A stretch of 64,000 nt of DNA, taken from assembly GCA_029721515.1 (NCBI GenBank), contig CM056553.1, forward strand, positions 3,423,001-3,487,000, in the 5' to 3' direction. The position numbers and the translations under genes are program-made. The notes beneath the pieces were generated by a model. That model saw only the letters and a program-made list of their open reading frames with translations. It made no database searches and was not told where the DNA came from. Below are positions 35,876 through 48,101 of this stretch, piece after piece (positions within the stretch are counted from its first letter, which is position 1; every line of letters begins with the position of its first letter). The DNA is from Synanceia verrucosa (taxonomy: Eukaryota; Chordata; Actinopteri; Perciformes; Synanceiidae).

Positions 35876-37066
35876 TAGGGCTGTTTACCAAACTACCAAA
35901 TACTTTTAGCACTGACTGAAAAGCTCCGATCCTATTGGGTATCAAGAAATGAATCATTTTTCGGTGTCAAATTCTGATACCCAAGTGTCTGTGAACCATG
36001 CTCTCAGATGTCTCCATTGATGGGGGGACATGTCCCCTTTAGATTCATAGTGACACCGATCTGATTACATCGCCGGTAAAGCGGAGGATAAATGTCGTGG
36101 CAGCATTAGGAGCTCAACATTTGTGTGTTTAGGTTCATGATCCGTTCAAGTTATACATGAATGTTGGAATTTCCAAGCTCCAAGTCAGAATTTAAATCAG
36201 AAGCCCCCGTGAATCTCATCAACCAGACATAGAATTCATGCGATCTGCTACTGACGTAAACAGTAGTTAGTCAAGTCAAGTCAAGTCAACTTTATTTGTA
36301 TAGCCCAATATCACAAATTATGAATTTGCCTCATTGGGCTTTACAATCTGTACAGGATATGACACCCTCTGTCCTTTACAAATGACCCTCGCATCGACTA
36401 AGGAAAAACTCCCCAAAAAAAAACCTTTTAACAGGGAAAAAGAAACGGAAGAAACCTCAGGAAGAGCAACAGAGGAGGGATCCCTCTTCCAGGATGGACA
36501 GACGTGCAATAGATGCCATGTGTACAGAATAACAACAATGAAAACACATTAACACTAACATACAAAATTGTATGGAAATGTCCAAATCAATATAACAACA
36601 GCTAATATACAGTGTGTATATATAGAATTATATGAGAGTGTCCAAGGGGATGAAGAGCATCATCAAGCTATCAGCAAAGGATGAGAAGCATGTCGTCCTC
36701 TCCACCACGCCAACCAGAAGAAGCCTGGGCAGCACGTCTTCCACTCCACCACACCAAACAGGAGAAACCTCCGCAGGATGACCTCATCACCACCACGTCA
36801 CTCAGAACCAGAAGATGAAGCCTGACTGGTTACATGCAGTTACATGCTTTGTTGTACGTCTGTAAGGCTGGAAGAGCTAGGAGCACTTAACTTTGAGGTG
36901 ACGTTGATCTGAGCTCCAATTTCAGACTTTCAGTGAACACAACATAAGGCAAACTCTCACTCCCCAGGATCCTAAAGAGAAACTGGTAGCCTGTGTCTGT
37001 TCATCATCATCACACCATTGTCTACTACGTCTACCATGATAAAATTTTGAACAATACCCAGCCCTA
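35876..37066. mobile_element. hAT-type element carrying a nested retroposon
   Basis: Begins TAGGGCTGTTTACC and ends GAACAATACCCAGCCCTA. The 8-bp flanks CACTGGAA (35868-35875) and CATAGGAA (37067-37074) match at 6 of 8 positions. Removing the insert at 36270-36835 leaves about 625 bp that aligns, inverted, with 43708-44235 (for example TCAAGTTATACATGAA, CATCAACCAGACA, TTGTACGTCTGTAAGGCTGG, AACTCTCACTCCCCAGG). No transposase is visible. Confidence 0.82.
36270..36835 (-). mobile_element. (TCAAG)n-tailed retroposon, 5'-truncated copy
   Basis: The minus-strand 3' end is GGGCTATACAAATAAAGTTGACTTGACTTG (36271-36310 on this strand). The body carries the widespread teleost sequence with GAGGAGGGATCCCTCTTCC and GGACAGACGTGCAATAGATG. 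Flanked by GTAGTTA (36263-36269) and GCAGTTA (36836-36842), a 7-bp duplication with one mismatch. It stops within GACTGGT, about 280 bp short of the longer copy at 48445. The VNTR part has two units. Confidence 0.88.
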
Positions 37067-37744
37067 CATAGGAAGTAATGCTTTTTTTATGATTCCAAAT
37101 TTTTTGTAATAATCAGAAGAAGTACTGGACCTTTTTCAGTACACAAAGCTAAAGCTGAACTGAGTGTATTGAATCACACTTGCATCAAAACACCTGTGTT
37201 TCTCTTCATTTCAGTTTTATGAGCATTTATACTTCCCAGCGTCACCAGTTTTGTCTCATGTTCTGTCTGGTTTGTGCTGCGGCTGTGAAACGATGAATGT
37301 TCCACAAAGCAGCTGATATGTTGCACTGAAGGACGCACAACAACAACCCTTTATGACATTACATTTTTAGGAATTTTGTATCAGTGTGATCCAGATCCAG
37401 ATTTGGTTTGGCAAAAACAATCTGATTATTTTATCCTTGAACAGTTTCTCAACTGGTTGGGCTGACTGGACAAACAGTCAAGGAGAACGCTTTTCATTTT
37501 TTTGGTTTTGGTGTTGCACTTTGTAGACGGTCCCTGCTTTGTCTCTGCAACAGCCGATGCACATTAGGAGCAATGTTTTCCGTGGAGCACCAAGTATACA
37601 TTGTTTCGGTAAAAATATGGTCGTAAGTCATCATTTGCCTCACCAACATTGCAGAAATTCATCTTCTGATCATGCTGGATTTGACATATTGCTCCAGGAA
37701 TATGGAATCTGCCAATATCTTTCTAAATTTACCGAAGTGCTGCA
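37067..37744. other. Unique sequence, no gene seen
   Basis: A 119-codon plus-strand frame (37539-37898) runs from here into the next repeat fragment and has no recognisable domain. Confidence 0.4.
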
Positions 37745-37815
37745 GTTGCTGTTTTCCTTCTCCTTCGTCTTGTCAGTTTCTGGCAGACTAGACGTAGCAA
37801 AGGTTTATTACTGCC
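37745..37815 (+). repeat. Teleost dispersed repeat end (TTACTGCCACCTAC)
   Basis: CCTTCTCCTTCGTCTTGTCAG ... GTAGCAAAGGTTTATTACTGCCACCTACAGG resembles the frequent teleost repeat end with CTTCTTCGTC and GGTGCATTACCGCCACC. The parent element was not determined. Confidence 0.5.
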
Positions 37816-38109
37816 ACCTACAGGTCACTAATAGAAGCTGGAATAGCTCAAAGTCTGGTTGGTTCTGGTTTCTGATCAGGTTTCTGTCTGACCTGTAAAC
37901 AAGAAACAAGAAAAACTGTCACGATTTAATCTCACGGAATTTCGTGGCGCGAGATCTTGTCACACCCCTAGAACTGTCATTATGCAATGATCGATAACCA
38001 AATATAAAATTAAATAAGGTTATTGAGGCTTTCATTCACATTGTCTGCTCCTACTGGTGACTGAAAGTGATGTGGAAGCTAAGTCTTTTTGCTTAATGAC
38101 ACTTCAGGG

Positions 38110-38462
38110 GGGCTGTAGTGACTTGGGCTGGGAATCGGAGGGTCGCCAGTTCAAGTCCAGGTCGGACCAAAAATGTGGAGAGTGGACTGGTAGCTGGAGA
38201 GGTGCCAGTTCCTCCTCCTGGGCACTGCCGAGGTTGCCCTTGAGCAAGGCACCGAACCCCCAACTGCTCGGGGCGCCTGGATAAGGGGCAGCTCCCTCAC
38301 TCTGACACCTCTCCTCTAATGCATGTGCATGTGTTTGTTTCATGACTTGTGTGTGTAATGTGCAACTGAAAAATATATGTATATATATACTAACAGAGTG
38401 AAAAAATGTAATTTCCCTCATTGAGGGATTAATAAAGGAATAAAGGAAAGGAAAGGAAGGAA
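38110..38462 (+). mobile_element. tRNA-derived SINE, copy B
   Basis: The head has box B GCCAGTTCAAGTCC (38145-38157) and a decayed box A. The body is GACTGGTAGCTGGAGAGGTGCC and TGGGCACTGCCGAGGTTGCCC, and the tail is AATTTCCCTCATTGAGGG, ATTAATAAAGG, then (GGAAA)n. TTCAGGG flanks it on both sides (38103-38109 and 38463-38469), an exact 7-bp target duplication. Opposite orientation to copy A. A TATATGTATA insert lies in the distal body. Confidence 0.88.
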
Positions 38463-38469
38463 TTCAGGG

Positions 38470-40035
38470 AAGTTTTCAGATATCTTTGAGTTGTTGATAG
38501 TTCCACCAAAGACAGTTTCAGAAGGTTTCACATGAATAAATAACTATTACTGTTTATGGCATAAAGCATGATAATCAAAGAATACCTCACAAAAAAGCCA
38601 ACATTGCTGCTACATAGTGTTATAAAACAACAACAGTAACATGCTGCTTACACATTGTTGCATCACTATTAATAATCTAGTGTTATATTTTTCAGAATGA
38701 ATACTTTCATGGTTTAAGCATACTTTCTGTTCTATTAATAAGTAGGATTCTGAATGCAGGAGTTATTCTGTTGTTGTAATATTACTTTTACTCAAGCACA
38801 AGTTCTAGATACAGCAGTAAATCTCCAATCTAAAAAAATGACACCTCACAAAATGACTAAGAGCAGAAAAAATCAAAACATTTTGGTTCTTTTTAAAAGG
38901 ATCACCGGGAACTTGAGCCCTCGCTTGACAAAACAAGACCACTAAATTTCACATCTTGGATGATGAATTACAAGTGACTCCAAGTATTTCCAAAATAGAT
39001 GGACAGTATTTTGGATAATTAAAATTCCCTCTGTAATGTCTGACATTTAACTTCATAATAAGGAGGCTCTGTTGGGGCTCAACCCCCCCTGGTCTCTCTG
39101 CCTTCATCAACATCTTGGCTGTTTACTCCTGATGCTACATTGCCTGGCTTCACCATGAGGGGTAACCATCTGTTTTCACCTCATAACGACTGAAAAATGA
39201 ATATGTGCACCAGTGACCTCTCACTGTAGACGTCCTCTAGACATGCACAAGGGAGAGATGATGGTGGGGGGGGTCCCACATTTAGTATATAAGCACCACA
39301 GATGTGCTGCACTGAAACCCATTTAAACTGCAGATAAATTAGCCTGACTATAGTTGGAGATGTTGTGAGAGGATGAAGGATGAAGAGGAGGAGGCAGCGA
39401 CGTTGTCGGGACATTACGCTCATTTCTCTGTTCTCATCTTGGATGTTATTAACTGACAGTGTTGCCGAAAACAAAACACATAAGCAACTTAACAGTAACA
39501 AGATGTCAGGTTTTCAGACCTTTTGTTTTCGGTTTGGTGAAGGAATGTGTGGTCACGCTGTTTGGGCACTGTTGCCGTTGTGGTTGGAGATGTAATGTTT
39601 TGGTCAGAGTACAGCGATGACATATGTGGCTTATATACGTCGATTTACGTTTGACCAATTTGTGGCCCCAGAGCCTCTTCTAGTAGACTGCTGGCTTCAG
39701 GCAGATGCAGATTTAAATCACCACCCAAATGTGTCCTGGTTGTATTTACACTCTTTCATAAAATTATTCAACTGTTACCTAATCATTTCAAGAAAGACAG
39801 TGTGGTTCAGATGAAATATTTCTTGCCCGACAATGGCCAGATGCAGTGACTTCTTAGATTCTTGTTGTCACAGTGATGTTTGCCATCTTTGGTACCGTTA
39901 AAACAACCATATCTAAACGGATAAACTGTTGTTTGCCAAGAAAGAGCACCTCAGTCCACCTAAAAGGACAAATTATTTCATATCTGTTTGTGTGCAGATT
40001 TAACAAAGAATCTATGACACACTATGTTTCACTGA
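38470..40035. other. Unique sequence, no gene seen
   Basis: Frames of 63-106 codons without a recognisable domain. No element seen. A G-run lies at 39264-39271. Confidence 0.4.
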
Positions 40036-40370
40036 TTAACTCACTGAGCATCAACCGTTTTATAAAACAGAAAGTGCCTTGTTCCAGTGTTTTTGGCCAT
40101 TCTGAGTTATTTTTAAGACCCACAGAATATTTTGTACTATGACTCTGGAAACACTGAATAGCTCAAATGAAAGAAGAAGAATATTTCATCATTTTACCTC
40201 GTTCCATTCTTGTTTTATCAGAGGTAGAGTAGAGGACACTTTCACCAAAATCACCACTTTTTGTCCAGATTCTGTCCGTTTTGCTCTCTAATCCTGACCT
40301 TCTTCACTTCTTGCTTTGATCTCTGTGGTGTATTCTGTCTCTTCATGCTCCGACTACATCTCCCAGAAGA
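40036..40370 (+). mobile_element. piggyBac-like MITE, copy 9 (right end lost)
   Basis: Starts TTAACTCACTGAGCATCAACC (TTAA 40036-40039) and follows the family to GACTACATCTCCCAGAAG, then stops at 40370. The final 70 bp or so and the right terminus are missing. A short deletion follows GAAAGAAGA. Confidence 0.82.
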
Positions 40371-40708
40371 AAATAGAAAATAAACCGATTTCGCCGTGAT
40401 TTAACTGCAGTAAATGATCAAAATGATGAAGAAACAACTTTTAAAATGCTTGTTTTCTCAATGGAGTTTGGATTGATCACTCCTAGGCTATGCTGACATT
40501 GTCACTTCTTTATCAACAGGCAAGATGATGTGACCTATAGGTGAAAATACAGCAGCAAAGTTATTGTTCATACTAGAGACAGTCTGTGGTTTATATGCAT
40601 ACCTTTTTTTTGTCTGATTTCTATTTCAAGAAGCTTTTCCATTTTTTACCTAGAGGGACATGAGCTCACTCAGTACTTTCTTCACTTTCTGTCACTGGCA
40701 TTTATTTC

Positions 40709-40885
40709 AGGGCTGTCAAAATTAGCGCCTCAATGCGGATAATGAACACGTTCAGTGCAGATATATTTCCTTCTTTCTGTTTGTTTCATCAAAATGAAAC
40801 AAAATTAATGATATTTAATTGTGATTAATCAAAATTAATCCACAACAATGTGTGATTAATTTGATTAAAAATTGTAATCGCTTGT
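40709..40885. mobile_element. AGGGCTGTCAAAATT-ended element remnant
   Basis: AGGGCTGTCAAAATTAGCGCC at the left and the A/T-rich GTGATTAATCAAAATTAATC and GTGATTAATTTGATTAAAA at the right are the landmarks of a common teleost hAT-like repeat (GGCTGTCAA ... ATTAATCG). The right terminal GACAGCCCT is not present. Confidence 0.5.
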
Positions 40886-40906
40886 TTATTTAAATATGTT
40901 TTATTG

Positions 40907-41355
40907 CAGGGTTCCTGCTGTTCCTTAAAATGTTTCATATTCTCTTAAATTAATTTTTTTAAATAAATTTGCTGTAGGTATTAAATTTTCAGATGGTGCG
41001 TTTAATGCCAATAGGAAAACACACTATTCAGAGATTTACTGCATTATTTTGTTCACAAAATTCACTTCTTTGTTCTTGAATGTTGTAAAATTAAAGCTGT
41101 AGAAACAAGTTAAGTGTTATTCCTTCAATTTATATCATTGTTGCAAGTGTTAAAGGGCTGAAAAAAAAATCATAAAAAAAGAGATTTATCAGTTATCAGA
41201 TTTTTGTGCCTGCTAAATATCAATATCAGCATCAGCCCCAAAAACTCCATATCAGGCCCTACAATAAAATTGTTATGAAATTTTTGGGCCTTTAGTTATA
41301 TTTGTTGAGGTCTTAAAAAGTATTGAATTTGACTTTAAATGGTGCAAGAACCCTG
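40907..41355 (-). mobile_element. CAGGGTTC-ended DNA transposon, copy B
   Basis: Ends CAGGGTTCCTGCTG and GTGCAAGAACCCTG. It aligns in inverse with 15106-15615 throughout: GTAGGTATTAAATTTTCAG, GTTAAGTGTTATTC, ATCAGGCCCTACAATAAA. No clear target duplication. Confidence 0.82.
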
Positions 41356-43707
41356 AACTGTCACCTAGCAACAGGTAAGAACAGGTTTTGGTAAAATATG
41401 TTTAAAAAAAAACAAACAAAAAAAAAAACAACAAAAGTAGGCCTCACAAACAACAAACTTATGGCTGGTCAAACTGGACAGAAACATCAGATCTCTTTTC
41501 AGCTGCTGTAAGTGAGGTCCCATCTTCAGGGGGAAGTCAAACAGGGAGGGAGGATGTGTTCACGACCCAGTGAGGGAGTTTAAGACAGGAAAACAACAGC
41601 AACTGTGACAGCGAGAGTGAGATAGAGAGAGAGAGCGGTAGAGGTTAAGAGTTTGTGGATGAATTCCAACGAGGCCACAACCTCCGGAGCAGATCTGCAG
41701 CTTGATGCAGCCGAGCCGAGGGAGTCTTCTGCAGAAAGAGACGGCTGATCTGGTGCCAAATCACTGAAAGACGAGGGGCTGAGTGGTAGCAGGAAACTGA
41801 CCCCAGTAATGTTTGAAAACAACTCTTTATTTTACCTACAATAATAATAATGATAAGCATGAATTATGGTTGCTGCTTTAAAAACTGACTTTGGTGGAGA
41901 TGATATCAAAACACTGTGGCTCCAAAGATTCATAAAACTAATGGCTGCAATCTTCAGAGCAGAGTAAGTGATTATTCTGGTGGCTGCGGCCCTGCGAGCT
42001 TCAGCTGTCAAAAGCCAGATGCAACCTCAGCGGTTACTAAATTATATGAGGTACGAGCTTAACCAGAGGCTGAGGACAGGATCTGACACCATCTCGCCTG
42101 GCCAGGGCAGAGCACAGAAAAGAGGGAGTGAAAAGCACTAAAAGTCCAGTTTCCTGAATGAAACCGAGGATCCGACTCCATTTCTGGCAGCTGGAGTCTG
42201 ATTGACTGCAGATTTCAGTTCCTGACGGTCGATATAAGTGTTTACGATTCCAGTGCATCGCATGTCCTCGCAGTCCCCTGTAAAGATCTGAGCGGGGACG
42301 TCTCCTTGTGGCGGTGTTACAACCAGATGCTGTCATCCGAAATGACATTCCTGCTCTGATTCTGCGTGTTGTTGACCAAACAATCCCTCTGAAACTGATG
42401 GAAAACAGATCAAGCGGAGGCCCCGGCACTGCTAAGACTCGTATACACTCGGATTATATTACACTGACCTCGGGAGCTGTTTAATGAGCCTTGCACGAAT
42501 ATATTGATATGTTCGCTGCTGCTCTGCTATTATCTGTAACCGACTTCACCCTAATTGTCTTTATGGCTAATTGAGTTATCCAGCAATTGTCATGTTAGCA
42601 TTTTTGCGGTTAGCAGACCCCTTTGGCTTGATCGAGGAATCCTCAGGCATTTCTTTCGGTTGATTTGCCCACTCTCCTCACTGTGTGTCAAGCATTTTTT
42701 GAAGGAGAAAAACAGACTAGATTTTTAAAATGTTTTCTAATCCCTTCTGATTTCTTTCTCCGCTCAGGCCACAAATCACTCGGCGTCACCGCCGCTGCAG
42801 ACCACCCGTTTTCTCCAAGCGCCGAGCTTTAAAGAGAACCACACTTTATCAGATGCGCACCAGCGACTCTCACTAGATAAAACTTAAATAAAGCTGCTAA
42901 TAGTGTGGAGAAAAACGCTTCTTGTCATGTCTCGAACTCAACTGTAAACCTTCAGACGTGGCTGAATGGGAAAGCCTTAGAGAAGCAGATGAATGGTTAA
43001 GAAACGTTTGTCGTGAAGCAGGCCGCTGCACACATGTAACAGAGATTCAGAGGGATGCTGTTTACAGCCGAGCAATTTCACGGTGGCGGCAAATCAGCGA
43101 TGGAAGTAAAAAAAAAAAAGGAAAAACAAAAAAGTGATGTAAGTATTGCGTTTCACCCAAAAAAGCTAAACCCACAAAAATGACTTACTGTAAAGAGGAA
43201 AAAAACAATCAAAAAGAGGGTATTTAGTCTGCGTTGGGAACCATCTCCAGGGCTTGAATACACATCATTTTCTAACACAACAGAGGAACAGAAATATTTA
43301 CTCTGACCGAGCCAAAGACAACAGCTGTTCTCTGAAGAAAACTAACAATGGCATCAGGGCTGTAAACTTCTGAAGCCCTTTGAAATATTTGCTTTTCTCA
43401 TCAGAACCAGAATAGCGGTCGACTCGCACCAGATTAAGGTAATGTCAGAATCAAGGGGTCGGTGGATGCTGAGGATTATTTTCAGTCTTGGATGGAAAAG
43501 TGAATTCTTTATCTGATCACTTTGAAAACACAACAGGCCGAAAACTCCACCACTGACAGTTATGTAAGCAGATCAGAGATCTGATTCAAGAGGCAGGTTA
43601 GTGAGTCAGACCTGATTGGAAAACACAGAACTGGTTGTTTTCCAGGATTTACTCAGAAATAAGTGCATACATGTTTGAAAATGTAAAATAGTATAGTAAC
43701 TCGTGAG
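41356..43707. other. Unique sequence; possible conserved non-coding block
   Basis: Has an A-rich run near 41400-41435 and an AG-rich run near 41610-41635. 42480-42660 contains several TAATTG/CAATTG cores (see findings). Frames of 71-130 codons have no recognisable domain. Confidence 0.35.
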
Positions 43708-44235
43708 TATGGCTGGGTATTGTTCAAACATTTTTGATACCAATTTGTTTCGATACTGGTTCCAGAACGATAATTTTTTCGATACCTCATTAAGTTATTT
43801 TTGTGTAATTTGGGCTTTAATCATAGTCATCGATATTAATTGTATTATTACCATTATTATTATTTATTATTTTTTATTATCAACTCAATAAGTTACTTTT
43901 GTGTAGTTGGGGCTATCATGGTAGACATGCTAGACGATGGTCTAATGATGATCAACAGGCATAGTCCAGTTCCTCTTTAGGACCCTGGGGAGTGAGAGTT
44001 TGCCTTATGGTGTGTTCACTGGAAGTCAGAACTTGGAGCTCAGATCAGCTTAACCTCAAAGTTTAGAGCTCCCAGCTCTTCCAGCCTTACAGACGTACAA
44101 CAAAACATGTAGCTACTGTTTACGTCAGCAGCAGATAGCATGAATTCTGTCTGGTTGATGAGATTCACGGAGGTTTCTGATTTAAATTCTGACTTAAAGC
44201 TTGAAAATTCCGACGTTCATGTATAACTTGAACAT
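43708..44235 (-). mobile_element. hAT-type element, paralogue with empty site
   Basis: Starts TATGGCTGGGTATTGTTC (inverse of the 37066 end) and aligns to the 35876-37066 element without its retroposon. The join reads GTAGCTACTGTTTACG (minus CGTAAACAGTAGCTAC), the empty form of the target. It carries an extra segment with GATACTGGTTCCAGAACGATA and an internal duplicate (AAGTTATTTTTGTGTAATTTGGGCT and AAGTTACTTTTGTGTAGTTGGGGCT) that copy 35876 lacks. The far terminus is missing. Confidence 0.78.
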
Positions 44236-46357
44236 GGAAATGACATCAATGAGTTTTTGCAAGGGAATTCCCTCAAATTCTCAGGATCCTTATTGTCCTG
44301 TTAAGACATCTTCCATGTCTTGATCCTTTTATAGTTTTCTGGGGAAATACGAGGTCATCGATGAATTGTGGCTGAGCTCAAGACTACAATGAGGCATTAC
44401 AGCATGTTCACAAACATGCATAATAAATAAAAAAATCACATTTGTATTAAACCTGCAGGAAATCTATAACTAATGTTCATAAGGCTGCTGTTGTATTTCC
44501 TGCAGGTCACTGACAGTGGTGGGGAAAAGAGCATGCTAATTTTATATTTACAGTTTATTTTACAAACTGTAAATGATCAATCACAGCAAAGGATGATGCT
44601 TCTACAAAGAAAAAAGACAATGAAGAATGAGGAAATAATAGAGAAGGGCATTTCAAACCAAAATGCTATTTGATAATCACTGTGAACTCCTACACATCTA
44701 TGGTTACACTTCATCCTTCACTGTAAATAAACACTTGTTGCCTTGACATCTTAACTCTACAAAATAAAAGCAGATTGTTCCACACAGGAAGATAATTCAT
44801 TTTTGTCATTACATACGTTGAAACGTATTGACTCTGGTCAGCGCTGACGTCAGCTATCCTGCTGAGCCGTTGATAGTTTTCATTATGACATGATGACAGT
44901 TATGATGACATTTTGGCAAGTGCAAAAATGCACTGCATATGAAAGCGTTGCCAAAGCCCGGCGTAATGAGAGGGGCGTTGGATCGAATGGTTCCTCATTT
45001 CCCATCAGTCACTGCTAGTTTGTAAACAACGCTGAGATCTGGAATAAATGTTTGTGCTGAGCGCTCGTGTCATAGGGTGTGGGTCCAGGCATGGAAACAG
45101 CACTTTCACATGGACAGAATCAAAAGATCTACTGTGTTTCAATCTCAGCAATTAGACGTAGACATGCTGGGTTACACACAACCCGCACTGACTGGAAAAT
45201 ACAGTTTCGACAGTGGAGACTTTGAAAGGTGTTTTGTGAATCAGCATTTTATCCTCGCCGACAAAGCCGACAGAGAGGTCTGAAATTACGCCGGCGAACC
45301 GCTCAGGAGTCACGTCTTTAGGGAGAAAAATGAGGGAAAAGTGTTTTCTCCATTTGGCAAGAAAGGTGTTCGACTATTACACTTGAGATATATTTCCTCT
45401 CATCTCAACCACCTGGCAACCTCACACACAGGTACAACAAACGCAGACATGACGACTCAGATGAGCGTCTCCTCTAGAAACATATGCCAAGCCACATAGT
45501 CGGGACGCTGTCCACCCTGCTGTCTGCATCTTCAGCAGTGGACTCTATAATTAAGCTTCATTAAAGACGGTCTTGTAAGGGTGTTTGTGCCTGACTGTGT
45601 CTCATTGTCAGAGCTGTCAGCGCCTGCTCCGCTTCTTCATTTCCTCTAAACCACCAGGCTAAATCCTACAGTTTCATTTCCTCTCTCTGCAGGTAAATCC
45701 TTTCCCCCGCTGTGTTTGTGTTAATATGGGTCAATTCTTAACATTTGCCCATCAGATAAGTGAGTCATATGATAATATTATTACTTCTGTATGTTTTTGA
45801 TTGACTTGACAGAGACCAAAGTGAAGACTGAAGCAGGGGAAACCTCTGGGTTTGAGAAGTGAAACCACTGCAGAAGAGCCTTAAACCTGCATTCTCTGTA
45901 ACATCCAGCAGGAGGCGACTCCTCTGGTTGTATAGCAGCCAATGAGAAAATTACTCTACTTCTCTCTTGATTTATTCCCTCAGGAAACATTGTAAACATG
46001 AGTTTATGGTCTCAGTCTGTAGTTTCAAGTCTTCTTCAAAACAGCATGATGTTCATTTAATAAATTATGGTCCCATTTGGAGTCAAAGAGACCATAAAGC
46101 AGGAGATGTTTCAGGGCGGGGCTACAGGCTGATTGACAGATTGTTACCACGGCGTTATCTAGTCTGGGAGTGGTGTTTGTGTTCTTGTTTTACAAGGTAA
46201 AACTCTTTCACAGTTTGTTTTCAACTCATGTTAGTTGTAATATGAAGATAGATAGATGCAGAAATAGAACACACAGAAGATTGCTGATGAAAAAAGCAGA
46301 CATAACTATCCAAAAATACACATCCTAAAATACGAAGTGCAATCAATTGTAAATATT

Positions 46358-46361
<4 letters not shown>
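44236..46361. other. Unique sequence, no gene seen
   Basis: Frames of 66-77 codons without a recognisable domain. No element seen. Confidence 0.4.
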
Positions 46362-46423
<62 letters not shown>

Positions 46424-46442
46424 TGTATATATATATATATGT
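46362..46442. repeat. (TA)n microsatellite
   Basis: About 40 TA units with one TACTGTATA interruption, seen directly. Confidence 0.96.
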
Positions 46443-46682
46443 AAACATATAATAATTGCCAAGTTTTCTGGAAAAGCATTTTGAGGCTCAGGGGTTAAAG
46501 GGTTAAACAGAGGGTAGTTAAGTGTAACCAACATTAAGATATATTCAGATTATTAAATCGTATTATAACAGTATATTATGGAGGCGATCTGAAGCACACA
46601 TGCTCCATTTCATACAGAAAATCCCCTGTATCCTGTATATATATATATACACATACACAGTACGATATTATCAAAATCCTCA

Positions 46683-46719
46683 CTTCCCACTAAACTCATA
46701 TGCTGAGTTTAGTGGGAAG
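46683..46719. repeat. Perfect 16-bp inverted repeat (hairpin)
   Basis: CTTCCCACTAAACTCA (46683-46698), a 5-base loop, then its exact reverse complement (46704-46719). Seen directly. No element context recognised. Confidence 0.9.
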
Positions 46720-48101
46720 ATATATTGTGATTTATTACCTGCAAATTATGCAGTTAGGATAAAGGAAGCGTTGCTTAATGAATTTATATATAGTGTACAT
46801 TCAAACCCTGTTTCCTGGCATGCAGCTGTTTGGTGTGGACCCAGCTGAAGTTCATATACTGCGATAGCGTGCAACAGCCCACCACATGCCACCTGAAATA
46901 TGATGTGTTTCTGCCTTTATTGTGCCAAAAGGAGAGCTTAATCTAGCAAAGACAGCCGTGTATTATTATTTGTTTGTCTTTCAGGAACACAAAGACTTTT
47001 AAATATCAGTCAACCGCAGCTAGAGACATAAAATGCACGTCACTATTTTAAAACATGAGATGTGGTTTATTGAATTGCTCTCAATAGGTTCACTTGATGG
47101 TCAGAGCTGGCCGCTGCAGATTGGTTTGGTGACCGCTTACTTCCTTGGAAAGCTAATCAGGTCTTCCTGTTGCACTTGGAATTCAAAGAGCTTATCCCAA
47201 TGCACTGATTAGCAGCAAAAATAAAAACAAAGCCTTTTTGCTTTTTAGCCCAGTGGTCTCTGACTCTCTGAGTGATGGAGAGAAAACAGAGTTTTAACTT
47301 GTGGTTCTTGATTCTCCACATCTGCCAGACCTCTCCCTTCCTCTGCCTTTGTACACAACAGCAAACACCTCAACACGTGAAGTTGTATTTCTGATGTAAA
47401 ATGCTTGATATTCACTCTAAAAGCCTGGAGGTGCCAAAAAGGGCTCCAAACTGTTACATGTAAATACCATTAAGATGCCTGCAAATGATGAAACAATAGC
47501 ATCTGTTGACACACTGCTATGTAGAGTTTATTGTTGACTTAGGATGTTTCCTCAGAGAAAATCAGCTTTTGAGGACTTAAGCTAAGACAAGCTGCTTATT
47601 AAACATCATCATGGGTTTTATGGGCCACATGGTTCACACACTGTAAATGCAATAAATGTGTTTGAATGAATTATGGTTGTTTAAGTGGTAATATACAAAT
47701 TCTATGTAAGGATATATACATGGTGTGTAGAACACCTGCATTCTAATTCATTTAAAATTTATCTTGTTTATATATATATATGGAAAATTATATTCTTGTT
47801 TTCAAGGTTATCCATGCACTCTTGTTTCACCTTAATTCTCACTAGCTTGGTAAAGAGACAGTAGTTTTCATTTTCACAATAAGGGCAAAAACGTGAATAG
47901 TCATTAAATATTTATTTTTTTGAAGCACAAGACACAAAGTTACTACTTTGTACTATTTTTTTCACCTGCTAGTAGCTAATTTTGTACCATGAAGTGGATT
48001 CATTACAGCTGTTTGCTAAAAGCAATCCTGCTTTAGTTCCCTGGTGCTGTGTGCCATAAAGTCAAATCACTGAGGTTGCAAAAGCCCTGTGGAGCTGCAT
48101 A
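46720..48101. other. Unique sequence, no gene seen
   Basis: No recognisable element or domain. Confidence 0.4.

Noticed and set aside
42037..42429. 130-codon minus-strand Arg/Ser-rich frame
   Set aside because: No recognisable domain, no splice context, and composition typical of a chance frame in a GC-richer patch.
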